Origin: Phytophthora sp. 'mugwort'
Taxonomy: Eukaryota; Oomycota; Peronosporomycetes; Peronosporales; Peronosporaceae
Length of the DNA: 64,000 bases
Direction: 5' to 3'
Assembly: GCA_033558025.1 (NCBI GenBank)
Contig: JAUCEF010000005.1
Location: 7,874,001 to 7,938,000 of the forward strand
Shown here: positions 33,612 to 44,840 of the stretch, in pieces
Numbering within the stretch: the stretch's first letter is position 1
How the letters are laid out: each line of letters begins with the position of its first letter
Notes under the pieces: model-generated
What the model was told of the DNA's origin: nothing
Databases searched by the model: none
The model's input: only the letters and a program-made list of their open reading frames with translations
Made by a program: the position numbers and the translations under genes

Positions 33612-34695
33612 AGGGTGATGGGACGCTCCTTGACGGGCTTATTCGAGTCGATTGCATCTGTAGATTGGGCGTTGACAACAGCAACACTCTGCGGTCACGC
33701 TTATGCGTCATTTTCATCTTTTTCGCACCCTTGGTAGACTTCCGGGTGGTTGTTCGTTTTAAACAACTGCGCGGTGTATAATGTCCATATGTTGGAGCTT
33801 CAGAGCACGCGCTCTGGGGAACCTCTGGTAGGCAGACATCGTCCAACTATTTTCCATTTAAATCCATGCCTGCATTGCAGTCCCATCCAGATTCAGGAAG
33901 CAACGTCGCAATGTCCATAATACCCTCATCACTCTTATACGAATGCTCCATGTCCTTCTCCCCCGCGGGTGGCGAGTAGCCATCAAATATGAACTCGGCT
34001 TCATCGTATCCAGCGTGCATGTCGCACGTCGGAATTGGCACACCAGCATCACTTCCATCAATAGCTCCAAGCTCGAGCGTACTTGGGGACGAGACGTTCG
34101 CCTTCTCCCCGAACAAAGCTTGCATTATTGTGAAGTGTGGGTACATTTTCTCGAACTTGCCCGGGATAGAGAGACCCTGCTCGATTTTCCTCGGCGTCAG
34201 GCCCAACCAGTCTCTGAGCGCTTAATAGACATCGTCGTCGTGAACTTCCTCTTGTAGGTAGTCCACCGACCGCGATGCCGTCTCCCGACAGCTGCGGTAG
34301 CCTGGATTTTTCGTTACGCGGAAGAGGTGTTTTGCCGGCCTCTTGAACGCGTCTGGTTTCGTCATCGTGGCTCCAACTGCCGTTTTCGTCCCCGAGCCAT
34401 GAATCATGGCGAAGTTAGCCGGTATCTCCATCCAACCGACAACTATGTCATAGTCGCCCCGCGTAAGGTGGATCTTTGTCATATCAGCTTCACCTTTTTC
34501 GTCGCTCATCATGATCTGTACAAACAACAAAGTAGCATGGTCAGATCGAGTACCAGCATGCACCCTGGAAGCGTGTAACACTACGTCTGCTATGAGCTGC
34601 CAGTATGGCAAATGCTCGAGGTGATGCTGGAAAAGATTATCTCCTTTGAAGCAAAAGGAAACTTGAACTGCTTGTTTTGCAGGGCAAAAAACCAA
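33612..34695 (-). pseudogene. Harbinger-associated SANT-like ORF, frameshifted
   Basis: Three consecutive minus-strand frames: 34695-34222, 34206-33847 and 33846-33610. The first contains TRGDYDIVVGWMEIPANFAM followed by IHGSGTKTAVG and HLFRVTKNPGYRSCRE. The second has GLTPRKIEQGLSIPGKFEKM and MQALFGEKANVSSPSTLELG. The third has a Lys/Arg-rich patch (KSTKGAKKMKMTHKRD) that could act as a nuclear signal. The 'DYDIVVGWME.P.NF..IHGSG.KT.VG' region looks like the DNA-binding start of oomycete transposon helpers. A related decayed ORF lies at 8.4-9.7 kb. The first and second frames are joined by one shift near 34215. Confidence 0.45.
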
Positions 34696-34876
34696 GACTG
34701 ACTGGTTTCTGTCGCTGTCGGATGGTCAATATTTAAATTATATATAATTTGCCAAATGGCAGGCGTTTGCCGGAATGATAGATACTCCTCCAGAGCTAAA
34801 CCATTTCCGAAACCTTATGGCCGTCAACGGTAAAAATATGGCGTCGATTCCAGCACGGAAATGTCGGCGATTTCGG

Positions 34877-35120
34877 CTATTGTGACCCCCCTAATGAAAT
34901 GGTTTCAAACAAGTTTAAGGGCGCATCCAATGGTAAACCCCCCCCATCCGTCGCGAGGGCATCTAGCAAGAAGAGTCTTCGTAGTCCCCGTCTTCGAGTC
35001 ATAGCGCTGATGATGTCGGCGATGAGCTGCTGTCGGTGTGATCTGCGGGGCGTGCCGGGAAAGTGCAAATTATCACTGCTTCTTTTGAGTTCCCAGCTTC
35101 ATATTTGTGTCGTGTGTCCG
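34877..35120 (-). pseudogene. Harbinger transposase N-terminal fragment
   Basis: Reads PRRSHRQQLIADIISAMTRR, GLRRLFLLDALATDGGGLPL, then ISLGGSQ. Matches the N-terminal fragment at 31.34-31.64 kb, including the G/C run (34938-34945). Only the N-terminus is present; the rest of that element is not found downstream. Confidence 0.6.
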
Positions 35121-35229
35121 GCATAAGTTCAAGATGATATGCTGATCATAGGAATACCAAGCGACATCGATCAATGTATAGCAGATTGCGTGAGCGATTC
35201 GTTTTGAAAGATCTGAGGCGCGTACACCA

Positions 35230-35990
35230 CCTTGTGTTTATGGAAGTGCGGTAGAGCTTGGTGTGGTGTGAGGGTGTCGTTCTCTCAGCCAGCGTACACC
35301 GATCGCATGTTGCGCCGATTAAAATGGAGCAATGCGATCTCCCAGATGCAGAACGCGAAGACGATGCCCAAGGAAACAGTCGTTAACAAGATTAACGACC
35401 CCAAAATTGCCATACCGTTGGTTGATTGATGAATTGCAGTACCTGGTGACGTGCACCCGACCGGATACCGCTCTCGCAGTGTGGAGTCTTGTTTGGCACA
35501 CAGTCGTTTACATGGCGAAACATTACTCAAGAGCAAAGCGTTCGTTACGCTATCTGAGGGGTGCTAAGACTGGTTTATCATCGAACAGAAGCTGTATCAA
35601 GGGAGGAACTTTAAATGCGTGCCATACAGTGATGCGGTCATACAAATTATCGAGATACCTCGCGGTGAGTGACTAGTTTCGTGCTTAATTAACGAATGGG
35701 GCTTTCGAATCAAGAGAAAGGAACAAAAGGCGACACATGCAGCTGGAGTTGATTGCGGCCAGTATGTGCCTGCGAGCCGTTCGAATGTTACGAAAGCTGA
35801 TCAAAGAGGTGAAGTTGACACAGTTAAATGGCGAGTGGTTCGTTGGTAATCATAGCGCCCTCACAATCTTCACGATGGCGGCAACTACGCGAATAAAGCA
35901 ACGACTGCAGTGTCGATAAAAGGTAAGAAGTTCACAATAAAGTACGTTCCAGCGGAAGAGAAAGTTGCAGGCATATTACCGATGCGCTGA
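35230..35990 (+). pseudogene. Copia retrotransposon RT/RNase H remnant
   Basis: Reads YTDRMLRRLKWSNA (end of RT), then ELQYLVTCTRPDTALAVWSL (the Copia 'YL..TRPDI..AV' motif at ~35430) and HYSRAKRSLRYLRGAKTGL. Further broken pieces at 35730-35990 include QLELIAASMCLRAVRMLRKL and KKFTIKYVPAEEKVAGI, from the RNase H end. No LTRs were seen. Frameshifted throughout. Confidence 0.68.
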
Positions 35991-36099
35991 CACCTCAAGG
36001 TTTGAAAAGCTGAGGGCTACCTGGGGCGAAAGAAGGAATCGCTGCGATCGCGGAAAAGGAAGGTTGGCTGAAGTTCGTTGAATAGACGAAGCTGACAAG

Positions 36100-38126
36100 C
36101 CACACGAAGCGTGTGTTCTGGGGGGGGGGCGATTCCCTGGAAATCCCTGGGAAAGATCAGGGTCGCGCCAAAAATAGAATAGTTCTCGAACGGTATGCTG
36201 GCAAAGCCTTGCGGCACCAAGCATTGTGAGACCTGTTGATTGTAAGATTGATGTTGGCGGCACGTACACCAATGCGCCAAATTCCGAACGTGATGAATGT
36301 CCGGCCGTCTACTCGACATTCCTTCTCATAGCACTTGAGGACCGCTTCTTCAAATTCACCGTGTAGTGAAGTGCTTCGACCCAAAATGAGGTCGGGAAGC
36401 CAGGTTTCTTCATCATGGTTTTGATCATTCCTGTTAACGTTCGGTGTGCGTTCAACCATGTTCAACCGTGACGTTTTCTTCGGGATCACAGTGTGAATAA
36501 TGTCTTGTTTCTGGTACCAATGGTGATGGCATTGTTCTCGACTTCACGACCGCCATCGGACAGGATCTCGTCCACCTTGCAGTCTGGCCAGCCCAACAAC
36601 GTAACGCTTGATCAATGCATTGATCTCATCCGCGAACTTTGACTGCACTGGATAGGCCGTCACGAATCGCATGTGAGCGTCCATTATCACTACGAACAGC
36701 GTCCAATCGAGTGCAATTGTAGTGTTTGGGTGGGAATAGTAGGTAAGTTAACATCAGTTGATTGCGGCGATTGGCACCTCGATCAAGATGCTTCTTCGGT
36801 GTCTTCGTTCGCTGTTTACCGAGCTACATATCTCGAAGTCCTTCTTTCCAGCCATCCACTAAGTTTTGATCAGCCATTTGTTTCACAAATTGTGGGCAGA
36901 TGTGACCAAGGCGTTCGTGCCAGTATTGCAGGTCCGCGACCCCGTCGCTCAGTGCGCAATTGACCATCGACCTCGGGGTGCCTTCTAGTTTCTTCTCTGG
37001 TAAGAAATCATTTTCTCCAGTGAATATCTGCAGCTTGGAGGGTTACAGGCCCGCCGCTAACACGACCTTGCCGTTCGTTGTCAGCATGTACCCCTTTGTG
37101 TCGTCGTCGTACGCGATTTGGAAGCCTTGCTCCGATGCAATCGATTTGGAGAGGTTAGTCCTTTGCGTCGATAATATACGTAAGCCAGCCGGAACGCCAA
37201 TGTAGATCCTTCAGGCGTGACCCACAGATCAATGAACCCGATGCCTACTGGCGAATTAGTGCCATTAAACCCGTGCACAGTCGCCTTCTCATGTTCTTCC
37301 GGATCGATAGCTTACGAAGTGTCCCTTATTTCCAACCGGATGCTGGTTAACACCGTTGTCAAAATACCCGCATTTTTGGCTGATGCACCGGCTCTGAACG
37401 CAGCGCTCTTTTTTGGCTGTACGTCGCTTCATGTGCAGCAGGGCTTATCTTGCTCTTGCGCAGACAGCATTGGTGCATTGCTGTGCACAACTGAGGAGAG
37501 GGTGAAGCTGGCTTGGTTGCGGCAGTTGCTGATGTCGCTGCGACCGGGCGTCTCTTCTCGGTCTGTTTTCGCTCAGGGCAATCGCGGCGAACGTTTCCAG
37601 GCTGATGACACACAAAGCAATGGTCGTTTCTTGAAGCTCCCCCGGGTCGTTCAGCTACCGCCATTTCCTGCATTTGGCTTGCTCTTGGCATTGCCCTGGC
37701 TGTTTGTGAGCTGCTTGCAGCCTTTGCCGCGGCCACCACATTTACCGCCATCACCTTGGCTTCCGGATTCGCGATTGTGTCGAGCTTGAATTGTTTCTCC
37801 ACCAGCTCTTCCTCGTCTAAGACGAGGATAATTGCTTTCACTTCGTTAGGAGTGCACAAATCTTGAAGCCCTCCCGTTCGTGTGAGCATCACTAGCTATT
37901 TGTAGTAGGGAAGCTGGGACACCGACTGCACCATGAAGTCTACCATCCAGGGGTCGTTGACGTCCGCGTTGAGCGCTTTCACCTCCTCATGCAGACCCGT
38001 CACGTAGATTAAGCGATTCTCCACGTCAGCATCAAGCGACACGATGCCCCTTCCAACTTCTGTCGGAGTGTATAGCGTTGTCATCGCATATTCATGTCCC
38101 TCAAATGTGCTGACAGGGACTCCCAT
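36100..38126 (-). pseudogene. Copia retrotransposon gag-integrase remnant
   Basis: Runs right to left. The gag part is 38126-37896 (LYTPTEVGRGIVSLDADVEN, LHEEVKALNADV) and 37892-37359, with the zinc knuckle CFVCHQPGNVRRDC (CX2CX4HX4C-like, His replaced by Asn at one position) near residue 92. Integrase traces are at about 36820-36600 (TIALDWTLFVVIMDAHMRFV, AYPVQSKFADEINAL). The frame at 36489-36157 probably covers the integrase end, with broken reading MIKTMMKKPGFP typical for Copia. It opposes the RT remnant at 35.2-36.0 kb. A 10-G run is at 36121-36129. No LTRs were found. Confidence 0.65.
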
Positions 38127-38129
38127 TTC

Positions 38130-39470
38130 TCCGACTCATACTCAAATTGCATGACTTGCTGGGAGAGTGTGCAGGAAAGTGAGCCGAGTCTTAGCTTTTG
38201 CCAGTAGTAGTTCTTGTTTTAGGAACCTTCTTTGTCCATCCTGCCCGTAGTGTTTGCGTAGACCCCCGTGCTGCCGCATACATCGTCCAGGCGCCATTCA
38301 TTAGCGGCAACTTCGTAAGTTGCCTGTTACGAATCGTAACAGGAAAGGAATCGCTTCATGATTCGATCCGTGTTCCACTCGACGTCCGGCTTCTTCGACA
38401 ACATTTCTCCGTTGCGTTTTGGGCTCGTAACCCTGTCACGATCGCAGGCAGGTGGTTCAAAGGATGACAGCAACTCAACACTTATTGTTGTCCTTAGCAC
38501 TGCGGCCGCAATCTTCCTCTTTAGCTGCTCTGCCTTGAACACCGCAAATTCAACACTGGCAGCCTGGCTGCTTTGCCCGACCTGCTTTTCGCTACGCTTC
38601 TCTGCTCTCGATCCATTTCTCATCTGCGATTCGCGCATGGTGTATGAACCAGTCGGCATGGTCCAGGACACTGGACGACCGGATTCCTAACAGACACACC
38701 AGAGAGATTGGGCCGTGGTGAACATATGCAACGTCAATGCGAGACATAAGGCATCATTCCGGGAGACAGCTAGTGCCCTGCAGGGCGGAGCTCCAAAGCG
38801 AGAAATTTGAACTTATAAGCGATGGAGTACCTGAACGACCCACATTATCGATCCGTAGATGGTGCGAAGATCGCTCCAGTCCGGTATTGCGAGGCCCGCC
38901 GCGATGACTGGGTCCAATTCGTTGCTCTGCCGCGCAGGCTGCGGGTACTCTGACTTGTGCCACTCGACGCCCGTACCGGGCCCCAGCTACTTCAAGCATG
39001 TTAGCAAACCAGTAGAAAGCCAGATGGAGGTAGACGAGCCAAGCCCCAAGCGTTACGCGCGGAGGAGACATATATGCTGAAGGCAGAGCAGGAGAAACGA
39101 AAGCGGCACGAGCTGCTACCAGTACAGAGATCTCGGCGAAAAAACGGGGCAAGCCCACGAAACGGTCGATCGAGATGCTGACCGAGAGCTACTTGCCAAA
39201 CGGTATCTGCATGTCCATGTTTGTTTGAAAGCGCTGTTCCAAGACTTCGGTGTATAGGGTACTACGGAAGTGACCAGATATAGTCTTGCCGTATAGCATC
39301 AACATTCACAAGATGGTATATTTGAAAGTGACCAGAAATGCATCTATTACGGATAGTAAGACGAAATGCAGCACAGTAGACATCTAATGAAATTGATTTT
39401 TGCCGTACTCTTAACAGTTGTCCTTATAACAATTAACCCGAGTTTTTGGAACTGTACATAACTACAATAT
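38130..39470. other. unassigned, probably decayed repeat
   Basis: Open frames on both strands (38671-38327 minus, with EKRSEKQVGQSSQAASVEF and AEQLKRKIAAAV; 39158-38754 minus) lack motifs I recognise. The minus frame at 38327-38671 is helical and charged and could be a fragment of a transposon DNA-binding protein, but this is not supported further. Confidence 0.35.
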
Positions 39471-39473
39471 TAA

Positions 39474-39495
39474 AGTGGTCACAGAAATTAGTCTG
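39474..39495 (+). repeat. left TIR of pogo-like element
   Basis: Begins AGTGGTCACAG and ends AATTAGTCTG; partner on the opposite strand at 42069-42090. Confidence 0.7.
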
Positions 39496-39989
39496 CGATC
39501 AAATAGTCTGCATTCATAATTAGCCTAATTTAGTCTAATTCCTGTGCAGTTGATTTCAGCAACTTTCATAATTAGTCTGCGCACGAGCATTCATTTTAGT
39601 CTGTTCTACCAGAGCTCGTCCTGGGGGAAGGCGGTTTGGTCTCTGCCTGTCCACTCCCATGGTCCATTTTCGAGTCCTCGCTGTGCTGTGATTGATAGGC
39701 ACCAATCAGAGGCAAAGCGCCTAGGATAAAATTTTCTTTCTTCAAGTGCAAGTGTGGGTGGAAGGTGCCAGCGGTAAATGAGCATGCGGTTTTGGTCCTA
39801 ATTTCTTTCTTGGTTCCCAATTTCTTTCTTTTGGGCTTCGGTAGATACCCATTTCAAATATTGCAGCACCTCTTTGCCTATTTTAGCCTATTTAATCGAA
39901 AGTCAGTTCTCGAGGAGAGCAGTTTCTCATTCGCCACTGCACGCTGACTATAAGCACCGAGAACGCTGAGCTGTCATCTTGTGGAGAAT

Positions 39990-41930
39990 GTGGACTCCAC
40001 AGTTGAGGGCACGTGGTTGGTGTCCACCGATGCCCAAACTGCGGTTGCTCGATGCATCCTTTCTGTGGCATAACTGTCGGCCCTGAAGGATTCGGTCAGA
40101 CGGTCCAATGTCCGTCTTGTAGCGTCAAAGCGACTACTGCTGCCAGATAAAGGTTACCTGAAGGTATTAAAGGGACAGGCACGTATCGGTGCAGTTCGCT
40201 TCTCCGATTGTCACTGCTTTCGGCCGGGCTGAGGTGGTCGCGGCAAATTAGCGCAAAAAGAACGTGCATCAAACCATTGTTCCGACGCCAAGTGTTACAG
40301 TAGAACCAACGAACCCGACTGCGCAAAACAACGGGGCACAAGCGGGTCCACGATGCTGACTCACCAACATCCAAGATGTGCGCTGTGGTTCTCATTCCAC
40401 ATCCAACAGCTCAGGTTGTGGCCTCGCTAGCGCAGCGACGTAAGGTTCTGCAGTAGATGGTCCAAGAGAAGGAGACTAAAGGAGATAAGCACCTATTCTC
40501 CAAGGCGGTCGATAGGTTCCCGTCCATTGTAAAATCACGGACTCGCTGTGCAAACGATGCGAAAGCTACAGACTGGTGAAAGAAATGCGCGCGGTACCTG
40601 AAAGCAGCACGGGGGGCAACAGGTATTTCCGGCGTTCACACTGATGGGGGAGTCCGTGTCAATCGAAATTGCCTCGTCGGAAGAGACCGTCCTCGAAGTG
40701 CAAGGGCCGCTGTATCCACGCCTCCTCCGCGAGTTTGATCGGTTGAAAAAGGCAGGCCTGAGGTTGATATCCGATTTCTCTAACAGGCTGCACTCATGCA
40801 GTTGAAAGCGCAAGATGCACAATACGATGTCAATTTCGTCGGTGTTGCTGGAGCAATTCTAGCATCAAAGGTTACACCTCGCTGGGTCCAAGTGTTCATG
40901 GAGAAGCACAAGATAGTTCTTCGGGCACCCACCAGCAATAGACAGATCAGTAAGGAGAAGCAAGTCCAAATTGAGGGGGGAGGTTGCCTCACACCTGGGC
41001 CGACTCAAGCGTGAGTTCACGAACGGCACACTGGACGAGAATGCTGTCGAAAACATTGACGAAACTCACTTTGTTTCGATTTCGATAATGGAAATTCGCT
41101 TGGCTTTTCGGGGGAAAAGCAGACCAAATACGCAGATTGTTGTATCTGGAGGTGAAGGTATGACGATGGTCGTGCGCATATCTGGTGGGTCAAGCGGCTA
41201 CATTCACCCACTCATTATGATCTTCACAAATGCGCAGAGAAACTATTATTTCGTGGTTTAGCGGAATAAACCTCTGGCACCTGCTATCGAACTGGACCAA
41301 GGGGGGGGGGATCGGCGGGTAATTCGTGACTATCTCGGAGAAATGCGAGCGATGTCAGCTGACCCTCATGGACTTAAGAAAGCCGTGTTCTGGAAAACTA
41401 CTCTGGACATTTGGATGAGTCTCTGTGCACCACCGAGCTCGAGCAACTGATCGCAAGACTACGATAGCTCCCAGTCACTGCCACAGACTTGTGTCAACTT
41501 GCTGATTCCTTTGTGATTGCAAAAAAATTGAGGACGTGTAGTCGCGTTTGTGGAATGAGAAAAATATCGATCTGGTCGAGCATCGTAAATGGCAGAACTA
41601 GCCACGCAAAGACGGCAACTGATCAAGAAAATTCAAAAACCTTGGAAAGAAGTTTTTCCTCGAGCTAGCAGCAGCTGCGGTAAATGAGGTCAATCAAAAG
41701 CGTGGCAAAATGGCATCAACTATGCACGCAAAGCCATGATGCGATGTGGCCTATAACTGGGAGTTGATGGGTCTTGGTCAGTTGAGCAGCTTTTCAGCGC
41801 TTGCAAGCGATCGTAAAGAAGTACCCTTCAGAGTTGAGGACAACGATCAAGAACCAGATTCAGCAGCGGCAATTTCTTCAGATGATGCAGTTGTGTTGCT
41901 GACAATCATCAGCGACGATGCACTCGTTTA
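39990..41930 (+). pseudogene. pogo-like DDE transposase, decayed
   Basis: N-terminal zinc-binding block HRCPNCGCSMHPFCGITVG, then VQCPSCSVKA (40025-40130), with four CxxC-type pairs. The DNA-binding part is TPRWVQVFMEKHKIVLRAPT (~40885). The DDE core starts ENIDETHFVS (first Asp, ~41055), with FRGKSRPNTQIVVSGGEGMT, MVVRISGG and IMIFTNAQRNY. Downstream traces include ATDLCQLADSFVIAK (~41480; the usual residue before ADSF is Pro) and a C-terminal VEQLFSACK region (~41780). Stops lie at 40148, 41014 and 41261, with more beyond, so it is inactive. Confidence 0.72.
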
Positions 41931-42068
41931 GGCCTCCATCTCTTCGGATGAAACAGACTACTTTTGAAGTTCATGATTAATCTGAGCACAAAATTAATCT
42001 GCGTGCGCTCGAGACCAACTAATTCATGTAAATGCGTCATCGATACCCCTACATAAATCAATCTGAGT

Positions 42069-42090
42069 CAGACTAATTACTGTGACTACT
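42069..42090 (-). repeat. right TIR of pogo-like element
   Basis: On the minus strand begins AGTAGTCACAG and ends AATTAGTCTG; two mismatches against the left TIR. Confidence 0.7.
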
Positions 42091-42564
42091 GAACTTTGAC
42101 TTGGTTTTGAGCATGCTTGTCTGACTGGACATTACTGTTGTTTGGGATTGAGTTTAACTAAGGCACATGTTGCTGCACCGACTCGCTGCGTCACATTTGT
42201 TTGATTAAACTTACCTTTTGTAACAAATGTCTCGCATCTCCATTTACCCTAGCCCTGCAAGGACCGATGGCATCGCGGTCTTGCCGCACGCTCGCAACCG
42301 CTCTCCGCCGTTGGTCGTGCAACTTTCACCCCTCCCTTTTCAGTCGGACACAATAGTCACTTTTTTAAGGTGAACCACATGAAGGAATTCTGCTGCGGAA
42401 TTCTCAAAATCGAATATATATTGCCGCGGATTTCCAACACATACTGACACTTCCATATTATGGAAGTGTCAGTGTGATAATATTATTATACACACACACT
42501 CACCGGAGGTGGGTGGCGTTTATCGTACAGATCACCAATGCTGCGTTTCCAATCCTCTGACTTG
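42091..42564. other. intergenic, no gene recognised
   Basis: Pyrimidine-rich and without open frames of note. Contains an 18-nt near-perfect inverted repeat around 42450-42475 (ACACTTCCATA / TATGGAAGTGT) and a short AC-rich run at 42490-42502. Confidence 0.4.
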
Positions 42565-42690
42565 TTAACCCAATGTCTGCACTGTCCCGCCGTGCATTTT
42601 GATGGGAGCGTGGAAACCGGATATGTGGTTCTTGCGCTTTTGTAATGCCACATCGACTGGCACCTGCTTACAGATCTGGTTCGCTGAAGG
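42565..42690 (+). pseudogene. decayed fragment of a multicopper oxidase C-terminus
   Basis: Reads VHFDGSVETGYVVLALL, a stop, then CHIDWHLLTDLVR. The block corresponds to GYLVLRFTADNPGVWIF followed by HCHIDWHLEAGL in the fragment at 43.05 kb, with the NPGVWIFH part lost. It appears to be an older partial tandem duplicate of that gene end. Confidence 0.55.
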
Positions 42691-43053
42691 GGGAGGAGCA
42701 GCTATAGCAAAAACGTGTGAACGTCTTCCCGTAGAACGTGTTGAGCGTCTGTGAGAGTACATGTACACACGCGTTGATGAACTCAATTGTGTCGTAAACT
42801 CGTCGCGACTTTTTCCGAATGCGCAGCAGCAACCGTCTCTTCGTGAATACGTCAAATCAATTTAGTATATCACTTTAGTGGTGGTAGAGCAGGGAACAAC
42901 TTTTCTTCAACGTCGTCGTCTAGAGCGTGGGGAAACAGTGAGTAGGTTGGATTGGGCTTATCGAACCGATCGCTTCGTGTTGCTGGCGTAGTGTGGCGTC
43001 GATCTAGCAGATCCGGAACAACCAGCTGCCGCTTCTCAAGCTGCTGAATCCGA

Positions 43054-43323
43054 TGAAACGCGACGTGTACACCGTCCCGCCGTGCACCTCTGACGGAAAC
43101 GGTGGCTGCCTCGATGCTGGGTACCTTGTGCTGCGCTTCACGGCCGATAACCCGGGTGTGTGGATCTTCCACTGCCACATCGATTGGCACCTGGAAGCCG
43201 GTTTGTCCATGATCCTAGTGGAGGGCGAGGAGGTGCTGCAGCAGAGGGGAGTGAGCGCCTTCTCAAACACGATCCTCAGTGTCTGCGGCAGCAACAGCAC
43301 GTTTTGGCCGTCCCTGGCACAGT
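43054..43323 (+). pseudogene. laccase-like multicopper oxidase, 3' fragment
   Basis: Open frame of 90 codons: MKRDVYTVPPCTSDGNGGCL, DAGYLVLRFTADNPGVWIF, then HCHIDWHLEAGLSMILVEGE. The motif HCHIxWHxxxGL contains the His and Cys that bind the type 1 and trinuclear copper sites in laccases and ferroxidases. Only this last domain segment is present: no upstream cupredoxin domains or signal peptide were found, and the ATG is internal to the family alignment. It therefore looks like a truncated gene end rather than a functional protein. It lies tail to tail with the cysteine protease at 43.7 kb (390 nt apart). Confidence 0.75.
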
Positions 43324-43712
43324 AGGCATCCCTGTGAGCGCTAACAATGGAAGTATAGAGTCACAAAACATTGTCGTTGTATACTCGGTCAGCCATCGCC
43401 AGCACTTCCCACCTTGCACAAGGTTAAACAAAAGCAGTCACAAGAGATATCGGCAGCAGGCGGGCCCCCGCATCTTGTGCGTCCCCAAGGAGCGCTAGGT
43501 TTTTGAATTTGGGCGTATTCATGTTTTGAATTTGAGTATTGATTTTGTGAATAGCATCGCGCAACGGTTAGTTTTTTAGACATTAGCTTAAACCGGCATA
43601 CAAAACGCAACAAATATCATTAATAATGACAATTTTCTAAAAACAACAATGGTAATTTTGATGCTAGAAACCTCAACAAAAAGTTGAGCTTGTCCAGACT
43701 AGGGTGCGGTGT

Positions 43713-44795
43713 CTACAGCTGCGGGTAGACGGACATGGGGCCGATCACCCCGCACGTGCCGGAGCTGCTCGTGCCCGTGCCGCGCTTGAGTCGGATGTAG
43801 CCAGCCTCACCCCACTGGGTGCTCCACGAATTCTTAAGCTTGAAGTAAGACGACGTGTAGCCCACGGCAAGCACGGCATGATCCAGAACCTTCGTCGTAC
43901 AGGAAGACACCACGCCGCCCTTGTATTGCTTCCAGGTCGGGTTGCCGGCAGCGACGGCCACGGCCACCGGTCGGCCGCTGATGGCTTGGACCAATCCGGC
44001 GTCAGTCTGAGGAACTGACACCACCTTACGGATAGTCACAGCTTCAGGGGTGCAAGACGACTGGCACGTGTCGCGGTCGCCCGTGTCTCCCGATACATAC
44101 GGGTAGGATTCCTCAGTGCAGACACCACCGGCGCTTTGGATGAAGGTCAGCGCATCGCTGGGGAAGCCGCCCTCGCAAGCGTACGACGCCTTGTCACAGT
44201 CCACCACTTGCTGCTCCGAAAGTGGCGTGAGCGGCTGGCCTGCGATGCACACAGCGCTTTCAAGAGCAGCCACAGCCGCGAACGCCCAGCATGCACCGCA
44301 TTGACCTTGGTTCTTGACATCAACAACGCATCCCGACGTGGTCCAGTCCTTGGTAGTGCTGAGAGGGCTCGTCAAGTTGAGAGGCGCTTCGGCAGCCACC
44401 GAAGCGTCTGCGAGAAGTCCAGATCCGCGTTGGTATGACTCACCGACGAACTTGCTGAACTCGTCGTCCGTCATCAGCGTAAACGGCGTGTCAGTCGAAA
44501 AGACAGCCTCCGGGTTTGACGCTTGGGCCTCTTCAATCAGCAGTTTGGTCAAGAAGAAACGACGCAGTTCCTCATCTCCGGTAGCACCCAAACGGTTTGG
44601 GGACACTGGAGCCGGAACAAAGCCGTTATTCTCTGCGAACTGACCAGCATCACTTTGCTTCCACTCAGTTAGCTCGGACTCGAGATTTGCCTTCTCTCGA
44701 AGGAACTGGGCCATACGGTCCGTCGGGACCACAGGCACTGCGGCATCCGTTGAGGCCACGAAAGAAGCGAGCGTGAGCAGGAGAGCGAGCTTCAT
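43713..44795 (-). CDS. secreted papain-like cysteine protease (C1A), copy 1
   Basis: 360 residues from MKLALLLTLASFVASTDA, a clear signal peptide. A propeptide of about 130 residues follows, rich in charged residues (LREKANLESELTEWKQ; LRRFFLTKLLIEEAQ). The mature papain fold starts near DWTTSGCVVDVKNQGQCGAC; the Cys in CGACWAF is the nucleophile, with the oxyanion Gln in NQGQ. The His is in VLDHAVLAVGY and the Asn in LKNSWSTQWGEAGY. Disulfide-type cysteines are in VVDCDKASYACEGG. No granulin or transmembrane part. It likely acts outside the cell in nutrition or host interaction; this is family-based inference. The protein is identical to copies 2 and 3, and only one silent change versus copy 2 was noticed in the stretches compared. 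The in-frame TTG codon upstream is not the start. Confidence 0.93.
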   Translation of the reverse strand: MKLALLLTLASFVASTDAAVPVVPTDRMAQFLREKANLESELTEWKQSDAGQFAENNGFVPAPVSPNRLGATGDEELRRFFLTKLLIEEAQASNPEAVFSTDTPFTLMTDDEFSKFVGESYQRGSGLLADASVAAEAPLNLTSPLSTTKDWTTSGCVVDVKNQGQCGACWAFAAVAALESAVCIAGQPLTPLSEQQVVDCDKASYACEGGFPSDALTFIQSAGGVCTEESYPYVSGDTGDRDTCQSSCTPEAVTIRKVVSVPQTDAGLVQAISGRPVAVAVAAGNPTWKQYKGGVVSSCTTKVLDHAVLAVGYTSSYFKLKNSWSTQWGEAGYIRLKRGTGTSSSGTCGVIGPMSVYPQL

Positions 44796-44821
44796 CGTGT
44801 CGGGGCGTGTTGCTGGAAAAG

Positions 44822-44840
44822 AGCAAATCTGCAAATGAGC
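44822..44840 (-). promoter_or_regulatory. oomycete initiator + flanking promoter motif, protease copy 1
   Basis: Minus strand GCTCATTTGCAGATTTGCT, 27-45 nt before the ATG. It fits the oomycete core promoter (Inr YCAYTTY plus FPR, AWTTTNY). Transcription probably starts within it. Confidence 0.7.

Larger units (their letters stand above)
39474..42090 (+). mobile_element. pogo-like (Tc1/mariner superfamily) DNA transposon with TIRs
   Basis: Bounded by 22-nt terminal inverted repeats at 39474-39495 and 42069-42090 that match in 20 of 22 positions and share TCACAG and AATTAGTCTG. The 2.6 kb between them holds one decayed transposase gene on the plus strand. AT-rich subterminal zones repeat the word (A/T)TTAGTCTG several times (39488, 39510, 39570 and on the right side in reverse), possibly transposase-binding sites. 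Confidence 0.72.
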
